Below, one piece after another: positions 24,801 through 36,600 of a stretch of DNA of 64,000 nt (position 1 is its first letter; every line of letters begins with the position of its first letter). The stretch is from NCBI GenBank assembly GCA_011319805.1, contig SJRY01000234.1, forward strand, positions 1,054,001-1,118,000, in the 5' to 3' direction. Both the position numbers and the translations under genes were made by a program. A model generated the notes under the pieces. That model did no database searches, had not been told where the DNA came from, and saw only the letters and a program-made list of their open reading frames with translations. Origin of the DNA: Macrocybe gigantea. Its lineage: Eukaryota; Basidiomycota; Agaricomycetes; Agaricales; Callistosporiaceae.

Positions 24801-27290
24801 TCTCTGCGCAACGAAGGGTAATCAGGATCAATGAGTGACGCGGAAGTGGAGGGAGGGTACGTGTGGTCATAGGAGGTGCTCTTTCCTCCACTTTCTCGAG
24901 TCGGAAGAGCTTCAGGTGACGAATTGGACCGTCCTTCCATTGCGCGTGGTGAGGTGGTGACAGGAACGAAGGATGAAGAATTGGTCCTACGCGATATATG
25001 CGTGAATTCTTCCGATTCCGGGGAATTGTGGACTTGGTATTGGGGATTAGGACGACTTAGGGTATCTTGAAGGGGTTTCAGAAGGGATGTGAGGCGAAAT
25101 ATTGAAGTAGAACGGGTCGGAGTGCTTTCAGGCGGCGAACTCGCTGCACGATCTTGTGCTGTTAGTGTGTGCCGGGACACCGTAGTGTCAAGCACTGGTT
25201 GAGGCGATATAGGCTCTGGTAATATTTTATTTGCGCGTAGAGCGTCGCGAATCTGCTCGAGAGCTCCCTGGATGTCGTGAAAATAGGCGAAAAAATACGA
25301 GTCTATTGAGTAGTGTTCCTCCTTGTCGAGCACCTTGATTTCAATTGTTTCGCTGAAGTCCATAGCGGAAGATTTATCAACATCCAGTATGGCTGAATAC
25401 GGGATAGCAATCTACCCCAGGTGATATGAGTATTCAAGAGCTTTGTCAAGATACACTGAATGCCTACCTTCACAGTGTCCCCATATTCTGTGCTTTGAAC
25501 ATGACCTTCCTTATGGATTTGACCCATTCGTCACGGCTTGGAACGGAATCGGCAGACAGGTGGACAACCTTTCGATTAGTGCGAAGACGGAAGCCCTTCT
25601 CTCCTACAGGATCGCATGATATGGCATAACGCAGATCAATAATGCCATGCGGGAAATAGGGATCCTTTTCGGTGTTAAAGACAATTTCAAAGATTTAATT
25701 ACTATTGATCTTACGGAGGACGACTGATACCAGGATAGGGCATCGTTCTTCAACATGAACCAATGCTTAACCCATCGCTTGGTCCGCTGAGCCTTCTTGC
25801 TGAGGGACCCCGATTTGATCACTTGGTCCTATTTCGTTTGAGATAAAACTGATACATTATTCTGGCGGTCTGACGTACCTCTCTCGAAGGCATATGGGCG
25901 AAGAAGCAAAGATAATTGTTCGTCAGATACATATACCCTTGCAGCACTAGGGCTAGTGTCAAGAAACCATACCGCGTCGAGATGACAAATCTACTCACAA
26001 ATTGATCGTAGAAGCCAACAAGGCATTTCTGGAAACCACTTAATTAGGTGGTGACATCAGATACGTTGACACATGCTGAACATACCGGCCCAAACTTCTT
26101 CAATCCCGTCCAGCTCAAATACGTCCTTCAATTTAGCGGCCAGCCTGGTCCTCCTCTGAATCCTGACGGTAGCCATGCTTCCTTGCCGAACTGGGGTAGC
26201 TCTTGTAAAGCTTTTGGCTACATTGGAAGACTCAGGTATATTGACCAATGAACCTTGGCGAACGTGGGCAGGTCGTAAGTCTGGCAATCTGGGCGTCTCT
26301 TCGAAATCTTCCGCTTCTGGGTCTTCATCGAAGTTCATCTGATCACCACTAAGCTCTTCGTCCACCGGAGAGTATGAGGTACCCTTGAGATGGTCGACCT
26401 GTGCACTTAGCCGGCGGGAGCGGGCCAGAGGACGATGGATGGTGTGAATAGAAGAGGCTAGAGGTGCTGTAAAGTGTTCCGTGTCAGAACCAGGAAATGT
26501 GAAGGAGGGAAGACGGAAGGAGTAATGGCTCGCCTTCTTTGGACTGGTCGTCTTCATCTCCTGACTCAGCGGGGCTGGTGCCGGTGGCATCGTCGTCGGT
26601 TTCAGTGTCTGTCCATGGCAGTGCATGCAAAGCTTGTATTAGAGTTTGAGTCCCAGGGCGCATCTATGGGATGGCAACTTAATTCTACATCAAAGCGGGT
26701 AATTCTAGGGAGAAAAAACCGACCGATCCATCCCCCCGGAATGGGCTCCACGTGGATGTCGGGGGCGGAGACGGGGGTGTAATGAACGGTGAGTCATCGC
26801 TGAGCACATCAATACGTTTGAAAGACTTTGTTGGTCTCGGTGACGCAAGCTGTGGCGAGTCGTGGGAGAGAACCGTTGGTGTTGAGCGAGTGAGCAATTT
26901 GGGTGATGCTGGACGCGAAGAGGTCGCACTTGGCATTGAGGCGGGTGATGAGGCATCTGCATATCCATGAAGTTATTGTCGCCTTACAGCCCTGCATGAC
27001 AACGCACCTTCAACATCGAGGCCCGCAACCTCCTTTGCCTTGCCTTTGCGACTCAAGCTAAATATGCGACGATGACCTGAGGGTGGACTGGCTGGGCTTG
27101 TCTGAGTAGCCTTTCCGCTGATACTTCTGCTCAGTCTATCCACTGTCTTCTCTACGGTCTTCTCTACCGCTGAGGACATTCGCTTGACGCGACTCGGGGT
27201 AGTGGACGCTGTTTCCTTCTGCTGAGGCGATGATGGTTCTAAGGTTGCAGATGATTCGGGAAGGCGTTGGTCAGCCATTTGGGAGGACAT
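21876..27290 (-). CDS. ATG26: UDP-glucose:sterol 3-beta-glucosyltransferase with GRAM-PH-GRAM (Atg26/Ugt51)
   Basis: Makes sterol glucosides; in some fungi needed for pexophagy. The ATG (27288-27290) starts [14 protein letters not shown], followed by a long Ser/Pro-rich disordered region (to about 26200). The first GRAM begins [20 protein letters not shown] (about 26100), then a PH domain [20 protein letters not shown] (about 25800), a Ser-rich insert (25070-24730), a second GRAM with [20 protein letters not shown] (about 24270), and the GT28 domain from [20 protein letters not shown]. The nucleotide-sugar motif reads [19 protein letters not shown] and [19 protein letters not shown]. The C-terminal tail is Ser/Arg-rich and stops at 21876-21878. 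Around 1,500 residues and more than ten introns. An upstream in-frame TTG at 27383 is not needed. Complete, with no missing motif. Confidence 0.88.
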
Positions 27291-27680
27291 GACCGAGGCA
27301 GTCTGCAGAATGTAATCGTTGGGACGCGGCGGCGCAGGGCCGAAGAGCAGCGTAATGAGACGGACGATGATCGGTGGGCTCAAAAGGCAGTGGAACCTTC
27401 AAAGTGTATTGCTGTATTGTGCTACTTTGGGCAGAGTGCGTATTTGTTTACGTAATACACAATGAGGAAGCAAAGAGCTCGGCTGTTGCCGAACAAGTTT
27501 GATGGGGATGATCGACCACGTTCAAGTCGCGAGTTATTATGGCTACAATTCTCCTGCCAAGCCGCACGGCCTCAGGCTGCAAGCCCTCCTCAAGGCTATT
27601 TATTTCGGCGGGCTGTATCTCACCGCCAACGCTTGCTCTTATCTCCCTGTGTAATCTTTTTGCTTTATCTCCTGCCAAAC
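27291..27680. promoter_or_regulatory. Divergent promoter region, ATG26 / Sur7-like gene
   Basis: 390 bp between divergent start codons at 27290 (minus) and 27681 (plus). Nothing else recognisable: no RNA gene or repeat. Promoter role is inferred from position. Confidence 0.45.
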
Positions 27681-28788
27681 ATGCGCGGTGAAGTTTGCGT
27701 CGGCGCTGCCTCGCTTCTCTCGTAGGTCCTGCTGCTGCGCTCGTGAGAAGTGGCTATCCTCACGGAGTATGATCTAGCCTCGCAGCCACCCTCCTCATGA
27801 TTTTTGTCCATGTATGTCTTCAATTTGCTCTCCGCGCCTCATTCCTTACGCCTCCCGTCCTTTAGGTCGGACAGATAAATACCTCAACAGTCCCTCGCAA
27901 AATTTCGATGGTGAGGTCGTTCACCCTCTTCGTGTTTGCACTCAATTTATAATTCAAAACCATAGGCAAAAGTCAATGTTTCAACATACAAGTGAGTGGT
28001 GACCCTTCAGTCGGACGTTGTGCGCGCTCAGAAGTATTTGCATGGCTAGTGAGAGTCTCCACAGCGCGTTCACTGACCCCATTTCTGGCCTGTATACGTT
28101 TGACGCGTCGGCACCGCTTGGGCGAAGCCTTGGCCTTCGACAATTCTATGAATTCGGGTTGTATTCTCATTGTGGCTACATCGACAACAAAGAGGGCGTC
28201 TGTGGCAATCACACTCGGGCGGAGCCCTTCACACCCTACGATGTCATCAGGAGCGACATGATTGCCAACTATTCGAGGATAACGGAGGCTCTTCTCGGCG
28301 ACGTGACTTTCCGTGATTCTGGTTACCTTGCTCAATCAACCAGAGCGGCGTACTGGATGTTGCTGCTTGGTACAATATGTGCCGCTCTTGCCTTTTTGAC
28401 GTCTGCCCGGTTTCTTATTATTCCTTATTGTTTAATGACTGATCATGTTCATTACAGGGGTGTGTTGAAGAGGAGCCTGTCGTTTTTCATTTCGACGATT
28501 TTTTCTATTGTTGCTACCATATTAATTCTCATAGGAGCGAGCATTTGGACTATTATGATCCACAAGGCGGAAGACGTCAATTCCATCATGATCGGACCTC
28601 AAGCAAATCCCGTTCCCGTTGGAATCTTTGTATCCACCGGTTCAGGTGTATTTCTCACGTGGGCCGCGTTCGCTTGCTTGATGGTTTCCATTGCACCATA
28701 TATGATTAGGTGCGTCTGGAAGCCTATCTCGAATTCCTCCCGGTATTCTCACGCGACTTCGTATAGTTGTTGCACTTTTCGTGGATGA
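27681..28788 (+). CDS. Sur7/PalI-family four-helix membrane protein
   Basis: Plasma-membrane protein of the eisosome/pH-sensing type. Start ATG 27681 (MRGEVCVGAASLLS), spliced to LAATLLMIFVHVGQINTS: first membrane helix. The extracellular loop contains FYEFGLYSHCGYIDNKEGVC, whose paired cysteines and Gly match the Sur7 signature. Helices 2-4 are YWMLLLGTICAALAFL (28350-28410), SFFISTIFSIVATILILIGA (28470-28540) and FLTWAAFACLMVSIAPYMI (28650-28710). The last intron (about 28711-28765) is a multiple of three, so spliced and unspliced forms both end at the same TGA, 28786-28788. About four introns. Whether it is Sur7-like or PalI-like cannot be decided by eye. Confidence 0.75.
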
Positions 28789-28944
28789 ACATCGCTACGA
28801 TTATCACGAACACGGCGGACATTATGTCTCTAGATGACAATATCTAACAAAAAGGGATGGAATACTTATACCTTATTTTCCTAGAAATTTACTTATACCT
28901 TCACTGGATTATGAAGAGTGTTGCTTGTCACATACTGCGAGACC

Positions 28945-28949
28945 AAAAA
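28945..28949 (-). terminator. RNA polymerase III T-run after tRNA-Lys
   Basis: Five T residues on the minus strand, 15 nt after the tRNA 3' end: the usual Pol III stop. Confidence 0.6.
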
Positions 28950-28964
28950 TACATTTTGAAGATT

Positions 28965-29050
28965 AGCCCACCGCGAGGGTCGAACTCGCAGCCTTCAGAT
29001 CGCCTAGTGACTTAAGAGTCTGACGCTCTATCCGATTGAGCTAGGCGGGC
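28965..29050 (-). tRNA. tRNA-Lys(CUU) with a 12-nt intron
   Basis: Read on the minus strand it folds into a full cloverleaf: acceptor GCCCGCC pairs with GGTGGGC (one G-U), D arm GCTC/GAGC, anticodon stem TCAGA/TCTGA, T arm GCGAG/CTCGC around TTCGACC. The anticodon CTT occupies 29014-29016. The anticodon loop plus intron is 19 nt, so removing 12 nt (about 29001-29012) after position 37 leaves the normal 7-nt loop. Internal A box (TAGCTCAATCGG) and B box (GAGTTCGACCC) are good Pol III promoter matches. Decodes AAG. CCA is not encoded, as expected for a eukaryotic gene. Confidence 0.93.
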
Positions 29051-29254
29051 AGTGGTTTCGCTTGCTGAGAAAAATTATGTCAGCGGTAATTTCCGACAGG
29101 CCTGGTTACCACGGCCTCGCTGTTTTTGAACGACACAGCCAGTTGATGCACGGTCACAACTGCCCGAATTAACTCCTCCTTTTCAATACCCCCCTCAAAG
29201 TCCCCACTATCATTACTCTTGTTGCTTTTTCTTCTATCCTATCGTTGTCGAGTA

Positions 29255-31217
29255 ATGCACGCTTTTTCTAGAGCCACCCTACTCTTAGGGGCTCTCTCAT
29301 CTCTAGTCTATTCAGTCCAGGCCATTTCAAAAGTCACCCGTCAAGGACGATATCTATACAATGATGACGGAAGCCGATTCTATATCAGGGGTGTTGCCTA
29401 CCAAGAACAAGGTCAGCGTTGGTGTTTTGTTTGCCAGTGAGAAATCACTCAAAGCGCCCATAGGAGCCGTCGTTCAAAGCGCTGACAATCACTTTGGGGA
29501 GCCGTCGGATTTCATCGACCCTCTGGCTCAGCCGGACGCCTGCAGCCGCGACTTGACATTCTTGCAACAACTGAATGTCAATACCATCCGTGTCTACAGT
29601 GTCAATTCCTCCCTCAACCATGATGCATGCATGTCCACCTTTAGCAACGCAGGAATATATACCATGTAAGGTCTCACCAGGGAATATTCATCATGCAAGA
29701 TTTAATATGCAGCACAGCATCGATCTCGCTTTGCCTCTCAACGGTTCAATAGACCGAATAGTTCCTTCGTGGTCTACCAATCTCCTCGACCAATACATCA
29801 AGACCATTGACGTGTTCAACAAATACGATAATGTGCTGGCATACAACGTCGGAAACGAGGCCGTCGTCAACAACGGAACTGCCGTTTCGCCCTACGTCAA
29901 GGCAGCCGCCCGCGATATTAAGGCTTACTTGTGCGTTCTGCGTGCTTCCCATGCATTCCTATTGCTTAGCTTTCGTGTGTATTCCTGGTTACAGAAAGTC
30001 CATCAAATCAAATGCTCTCGTTGGTTACGCTGCAATTAACGGCGCTGCAAATTTCCGCGACCCCCTGGCAAACTACCTGTCCTGTGACCCCTCTGGCCAG
30101 AATTCTGACTCCACTGCAATCGATCTCTATGGACTGAATGATTAGTGCGTGCTTCTTTTTATAACTTGCTGCGCTTTCCCGTCTCAGTGCTTATTATAAC
30201 AGCGAATGGTGTGGAGATTCCAACTTCCAGGCTTCCTACGCAGGAACGACCGGCGATTTCGCTGGCTACAATGTTGTGGCATACTTCAGCGAGTTTGGGT
30301 GCATTACCTCTCCTCCGCGGTTGTGGACCGAAGTCGGTGCTCTATTCAGCTCAGACATGTCGCCAGTTTGGTCTGGAGGAATTGCGTTCTCTTATTTCCC
30401 AGCGCAGAGTGCTCAAGGCCAATTTGGCATGGTCACCATTTCCCAAGACGGCAAGACTGTCACGACGAGCGATGATTTCGACCGGCTCAAGGCCCAGTAC
30501 GGGAAAGTGTCTCCGCCCACAGACCCATCAAAGTCCTCTGCTCCTGCCTCCAACTATCCTAGTTGCCCTACAACCAATAACACCTTTGTGGCATCCACTA
30601 GCCTCCCTCCTACTCCAAACGAGGCTGCCTGCAACTGCCTTTTTGGCACTCTGAGCTGCAGGTTTACTCCTGCCACTAGTAACTACTCGGCCGTCGTCGG
30701 CGAACTGCTCGATACTGCGTGCAGTCTCCTAGGTCAGAAAGGGGCTTCCTGTGCTGACATTGGCGGAGATGGTCAGACCGGCGTCTATGGTCGTTTGTCT
30801 GGGTGTGATCCGAGTACGTTCGTTTCTCTTTAGTGCCATCCCTCAAGACTGATCTGAAATTCACAAGCCATTAAACTCTCCTATGTCATGAGTCAGTATT
30901 ATGAGATCAACAACCGCAACGGACAAGCTTGCTCCTTCGCTGGCAATGGAACTGTAAACCCTCTTGCACCCTCGTCCGTTTCTGCAGCCAATTCCGCAGC
31001 CAGCTCCTGTATAGCTAACCCATCGGCTACCTTTACGCCTACCGCGCCTGCGAGCGGCAACGGCGGCGCTTCCTCTACTTCCGGCTCAAACAGCGGTGGT
31101 AACGGGAACAATGGCAAGAACGGTGCCACCTCGAATCTTATCAATAGAAACGCTATCGTTAGTGTCGCCTTGACGGCACTCGTCACTGTCTTGAGTGCCA
31201 TGTTGACTCTGGCTTAG
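29255..31217 (+). CDS. GH72 1,3-beta-glucanosyltransferase with CBM43 (X8) and GPI signal
   Basis: Cell-wall enzyme that elongates beta-1,3-glucan (Gas/Gel/Phr family), acting outside the plasma membrane. The ATG at 29255 begins a signal peptide (RATLLLGALSSLVYSVQA). Family motifs in order: RFYIRGVAYQEQ, DPLAQPDACSRDLTFLQQLN, TIRVYSVN, then YNVGNEAVV (acid/base Glu), SDSTAIDLYGLNDY and YFSEFGC (nucleophile Glu), GGIAFSYFP. A CBM43/X8 domain with six Cys follows (ACNCLFGTLSCRF to CSFAG, about 30630-30940), so it belongs to the longer GH72+ group. A Ser/Gly-rich linker and the hydrophobic tail AIVSVALTALVTVLSAMLTL (stop 31215-31217) mark a GPI anchor signal. About six introns. Intact. Confidence 0.92.
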
Positions 31218-31475
31218 ACCACTCAGATTATCTATCTGTAGGGTCTTCCAATGTTTTTATACATTCTTTTTCCTCATATCCCTAGCATACCATTGTCGCG
31301 GACTTGACGCTCTACATAGTACGTTTTGTATGTAAGGAAATACATGGCGCTGTGTGGACCATTCAGATGAACTTTTTTTTATGAATAAGTCACGTGCATA
31401 AGAGGGCGGTACATGTGAGACACCGTTTCAGTGCTTCGCTTCCATCATTGTTCTTGCTCTTAGTTGCTAACTCTC

Positions 31476-33488
31476 ATGGCGGCCTCTGCAGCTGAAGCAG
31501 ATGATCTCAAAATGCGCCAAGATAACTGGGCCAGTCAAGACGACCAGCCAATGGGGCCCGGAGGCACTACTGACCCTGTCAACGGAGCGTCTTTGGCTGC
31601 TGACGACGACCGCGGCGCCGGTCAGAATCCCGAAAATCCGGACTACGCGAGAGGCTCTAGTCAAGGAATCGCCAACACCGCTGAAGTTCACCGCGATAAG
31701 CAGGTCAAGGTGCTTAGGTCTCTTCATTGTCTCTCTTTGCTCCTCTTCCTTCACTTTCTCGTCTGCGGCTTGCTCTTGACTATCCAACGGTAAAAAGGGA
31801 GGGAGAAAATTTGATCATGCCAATGTTTTCTGTCATGGCTGCATGTTCTTATGATTTTACCCCCTCTGTCTCGGGCGGCTTCATCCATGCATCCCAGATC
31901 CACTCCAGCGGACCTCTGCTTGGTTTGTTTTTTGTTTCTGTGGGATACAGCTTGGCTGTTGTTGCCGCTCGCGATCTGACGCCCAGACGTTTGAAACACC
32001 TTCTGTTGTTTCTATGTGTCTCTGGACTATGGTGTTCACCTTCTGCTGTCCTCCAGCCGAATAAAGTTTACATTGGTGGTCTCCCCGAACACACGCAAAG
32101 AGAGGATCTGCAGAACTGCTTCGGCAAGATAGGGAATATTGTTAACATTGAACTCAAGTTCGTCCCTCCTTAACCTTCTGACCCGTGCACATTGTAACGC
32201 TGATTCTGTCGCAGAGTTGGTTATGGCTTTGTTGTAGGTATCTTCTTCGATTGGTTTGGAGCGCCGCTTATGTTCTTCGGCAGGAATTCGACTCTAACGA
32301 GGCTGCAGAGGAGAGCGTGGCGAAGTATCATGAAGGCTACTTCATGGGTAACAAAATTCGCGTGGAATTGTCGCGTAGCAGGTCAGGAAAGTTTGCCGGG
32401 GAGCCAGGTGCTTGTTTCAGGTGCGGTCAGATGGGTCACTGGGCAAGGTGTGTATTGTGTTGTCATATCCCTTCAGCGCTCTCAACATCGTGTTATATTG
32501 TAGGGAGTGTCCCAACAACCCTGCGTAGGCGTGCATCATCTGTTTCTCTCTCGTGGTATGCTGACAATTGTCTAGATCTCGGCGTCCCCATTACGACGCA
32601 TCTCCATCTGACCGGGCCCAGCGCGATTATCCACCGTCGTCGCGCAGCTACCCGCCGCCTCGTGAAGGGTACACTTCTCCTACGAGGTATCCACCACCGC
32701 CACCACGGGATGTCCGTTATGAGTATCCTCCGGCCCGGGAGTATAGAAGGCCTCCTTCTCCGAGAGAGTACAGGGAGTATCCTCCTCCACCTCGTGGACG
32801 AGACTATGACGATTATCGACGGGCACCACCTTCAGTGGATCGCGAACGCTATCCACCTCCACCACCTCCGTCCGAATACCGGTCACGCTATCCACCATCG
32901 TCTGACCCATACCGCAGTTACGGCAGTGCCCCGCCTCCGCCAGCGCCTCCCCCTGCTGGATATTATGAGAGGTTCGAACGACAAGCGCAGGAGCGCTACC
33001 CACCTTCCTATCCGCCTTCCTACTCTGGGCGGCCGAGGACGCCACCGCGAATGCGCGAAGAGTATGACAGAGCGCCACCACGCGCTGGGTGAGCGTCAGA
33101 CGTGAACACTTGTTCTTTGCGTGATCTTTACTTTTATCGCCAAGTAGGGACTATGATTATCGTGGTAGACCGCCATCACCAGCGCGTTATGGTCATGATT
33201 ACCCTTCTGAAGTTGGAGGGAGCGACCCCCCGCCTGTGCGATACAGGTTGGTCGGCACGCTGCATCTGTCCTGCAATATGCTTACCCTTTTGTAGGCGTC
33301 GCTCACAGAGTCCACCACGTGGATATGAACAAAACTATCCATCGAGTAGCAACTACTCTTCTCATGGATATAATGGCAACTCTTCTGGAACATCCAGTAC
33401 TGCTCGCGGTAATGGCCATCGAGACTATGCTCCTGCTCGCAATGGCAGAGGCTCAGCGGAGCCTCCAAGTGGTTATAGGAGGCACTAG
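31476..33488 (+). CDS. RRM plus CCHC zinc-knuckle RNA-binding protein with Tyr/Pro/Arg-rich tail
   Basis: Nuclear SR-like RNA-binding protein; likely role in splicing or mRNA handling. The ATG at 31476 opens an acidic N-terminal region (MAASAAEADDLKMRQDNWAS). A long first intron (about 31710-32055) is much larger than the others here. The RRM starts VYIGGLPEHTQREDLQNCF (RNP2 type), continues GYGFVEFDSNEAAEESVAKY (RNP1), and ends KIRVELSRSRS. A CCHC knuckle CFRCGQMGHWARECPNN follows. The tail (32580-33485) is a low-complexity run of Tyr, Pro, Arg and Ser repeats. Stop at 33486-33488. It converges with the ABC transporter gene, 168 bp apart. Confidence 0.83.
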
Positions 33489-33656
33489 GCTCTTTCTTTA
33501 CCTCTGTTATCTGGCTTCATGTATCGAAATTTGTTTTGAAAACGACAGCCTTATTGCTTTCTCTGCACTCATATATGGTTCCGCCGAGAACGCGAGATGG
33601 AAAAGAGACTATTGAAGCCACATAAAATTTATATGAAGTAGTAGATCGATGTTCGT

Positions 33657-36600
33657 CTATTTTGAAGTCGTTGCAGCTCCTTCCGCCATTGCGTAGAGTG
33701 TAGCTTTGTCACCTGACTGGTCCACAAGGGCACGCAGTTTGCCACCTTCTAATTGAAGGAGATCTGCGGGACTTCCATACTCAACCTAGATTTATGTTTA
33801 GGCGACTGAAAGTCAACGTAAAATTGAAACGTACAATGCGGCCAGCATCCAGGACCATCTAGGGAGGTTTAGCAAAATCAGACCCTCAATCCGTGGGCAA
33901 GAAGTCAGGTATCTTACGATCTTATCTGCGTCCATAATGGTTTGAAGCCTATGTGCAACTGTGATCAAGCTAACATCGCCACGTAGTTCATTTCGAAGCG
34001 ACGTCTGGATTATAGCGTCGGTTTTGTAATCTGTGCGTATCAAGGATCAATTTCGGCTTCAAGTCCATAAACACCCTGTCAGACCTATTGCCGATGTAGC
34101 TGTATAAAATGTCGTTAGCGAGTGAGTTGACCTACTGAGTGGAATTCCTACCTTCATCGAGAATGAGTAACTTGCTCCTGCGCACGATTGCCCGGGCAAG
34201 GGCGATAATCTGCCGTTGACCGACAGAAAGATTGCCACCACCACTCGAGATCTGGGTATCCAACGTGATCCTGCCTTCGTCTGACTCATTCTGAAGCGAG
34301 AAGAGACCTGCAGAGCGAAGCGCATCGTTCAAAGTTGCATCGTCATGTTGGTCGAAGGGGTCAAGGTTCTGTCTCAATGATCCACTCAACAGCTCCGGCT
34401 GTTAAAAAATTCAGTAGGAGCATCGCACAACGAATGCAATCTCGACTCACAACTTGGGGTATGATGGTAATATTGGTCCGCAATGCATCTAGATTAATCT
34501 CAGTTGTTCTGAGATTATCATAGTAGACATCCCCATCAGTTAGGATGCAGCGTAGCAGTGAAAGGGTTAGCGAGCTCTTTTGGCGACTGATTAAGCATCA
34601 TCCAATTAACAAGGCTGGTTATACACACCTTGCCAGAACCCGTCCTCCCCACTGTGATGTAATGAGAGTAAATCAACAAAAAAATGCGCAAATATCCTAC
34701 TCACCTACACCAATGCGTTCGCCCGATTTGATATGGAACGAAATGCTATGAAGGACATCTGGGCCGTCTTGGGAATATTTTGCGGAAAGGTTCTCAACAC
34801 GTAGATCACCGCTGGCAGGCCAATACGCCGGAGGAACTCCAGCCTCGGAGTTTTTCGGTTCTTGTTCAATCGAGATGTAACCTTGAATTCGTTCCAAACT
34901 GCAACGACGTAAGAAGCATGGATTTGAGAGAAACGGTGTTAATCTTTACCTGTTCCCTGATGATGTGGATCAAGCTCATGAAGTGAAATCTGAGTCTTCG
35001 GGTGCCAGACGTACCTTGAACCTCGAAGTCGTTTAGTATCCTAACCCACCACAAGATCATCCCACTGAATCCAACTTGAAAAACCTCTCAGAACGAGAAA
35101 ATGTGCGTATCCAATTTACATACCTGCCATGTTCAAAGCGAATCCTGTATTTGAGGCTGAATGGTCTCGGAAATATACCAGGTATCCCGCCAGGGAAGCC
35201 GCAAATAATCCTCCGATAGCATCAATACGTATGCAAACCCAACGGTTGAGGTTATAGAAAGTGCGAGCTGCTCGGGTATAGCTGTTGATACGGCTCAAAG
35301 ATACATCCTTGAAGGTTTCTTCAGCTCCATAGGCACGTATTGAGGCTGAGTAAATAGGTCATGGTCAATTTTCGAGAGAGGTGTTCTCGGACTAACTTAT
35401 GCCAGCGATTGCTGCTCCAAAGCTGTAGGGTTCAATAAGCGTTACGCGCATCCCCAGACCACAGTTGTATACGATGCACGTACTGGCCTAGGACAGGGGC
35501 TTTGGCATTTGACATCTCTCTCTTCACGGAAAGCTGAGCGGCGATATATATTTGACCGCACCAGCCACCAATTACGGCAACTAGGATGCCGGGAAGGATG
35601 AACGCGGGCGTCATCACAATTACAGCTGCCAACTTGATTATCATGGTGAAAGTCATCTCGGCCAACATCCATAGACCGCTGGGTATTGGGCCGTCGACTA
35701 AGGTCGTTGATAAGATCAATAGCATCAGACGAATCCTGCGAGCCTACCTGCTCTGATATCTTGAGTACACCTGGTTATTACTCGCGACGTGGGTGTCACA
35801 TCAAGCCACCTGTTTGGGTGGGTGTGAATGGAAGTTAATGAACAGTAATTGCAGTGTCATTCTTACCTGAGAGTAGTTCCAAGGATAGATTCAATGAGCT
35901 TAGCGTGAAGGGATTTCGATGCCCTCAATGAACCGAAGACGAAAATAACATATGATGCGCAGTATAGTGCGACAGCAATAAGTAGCAGGATGCCTGTCTT
36001 GGCAGTTAGCGGTCTGAAGGCGATCCTTGCTGACAACATTACGGACCATAACCTCCGAGATAACTATCGTTGTTCCGATCAGCAAAAGAATCATCTCAGT
36101 GGATCGCAACTCACTAAAGCACTGGAATCTCAGACGGATCATCAACTTTCTCATACTGTGCTGCCCAGTAACCAAGGTACCATGTTTGCAGAGTGTTTGA
36201 AACTTCGGTCAGTACGAGTCCAGCTACAACGGCCACCAAGAACCACATCGGATGTTTGCCACCAAGGCCTTGCAGATACAGGTTCACTGCGCATCAATTC
36301 AGTCACATAATGCGAGAAACCAGAGGCACTGTAGACCTACAAGCTGGCCAACTGACATGACCTATTTCAATTTCCTCCTCCAAAATCAATTTGCCATCCG
36401 ATTTACTTTCTTCTGCGGCGGGATTTGCATCGATTTCATCATCAGCTTTATGTAGAACCTGTTCTTCTTCCTTTATTTCCTCTGCTAATGCTGCATCCTT
36501 AGACAAAGCATCCGCGACTGAACCTTGACTCAAGATTCGTCCATTCGAACCCATGGAGACTACGAAGCCAGCTATGGGACGAACCATCGCAACATTATGG

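Noticed and set aside
32680..33081. 133-codon minus-strand open frame
   Set aside because: Antisense of the Tyr/Pro/Arg repeat tail of the RRM protein; open only because of the biased repeat composition.
34130..34390. Degenerate LSGGQ signature (LSVGQ) as a sign of a dead NBD2
   Set aside because: LSVGQ is the normal form in the second nucleotide-binding domain of ABCC transporters.
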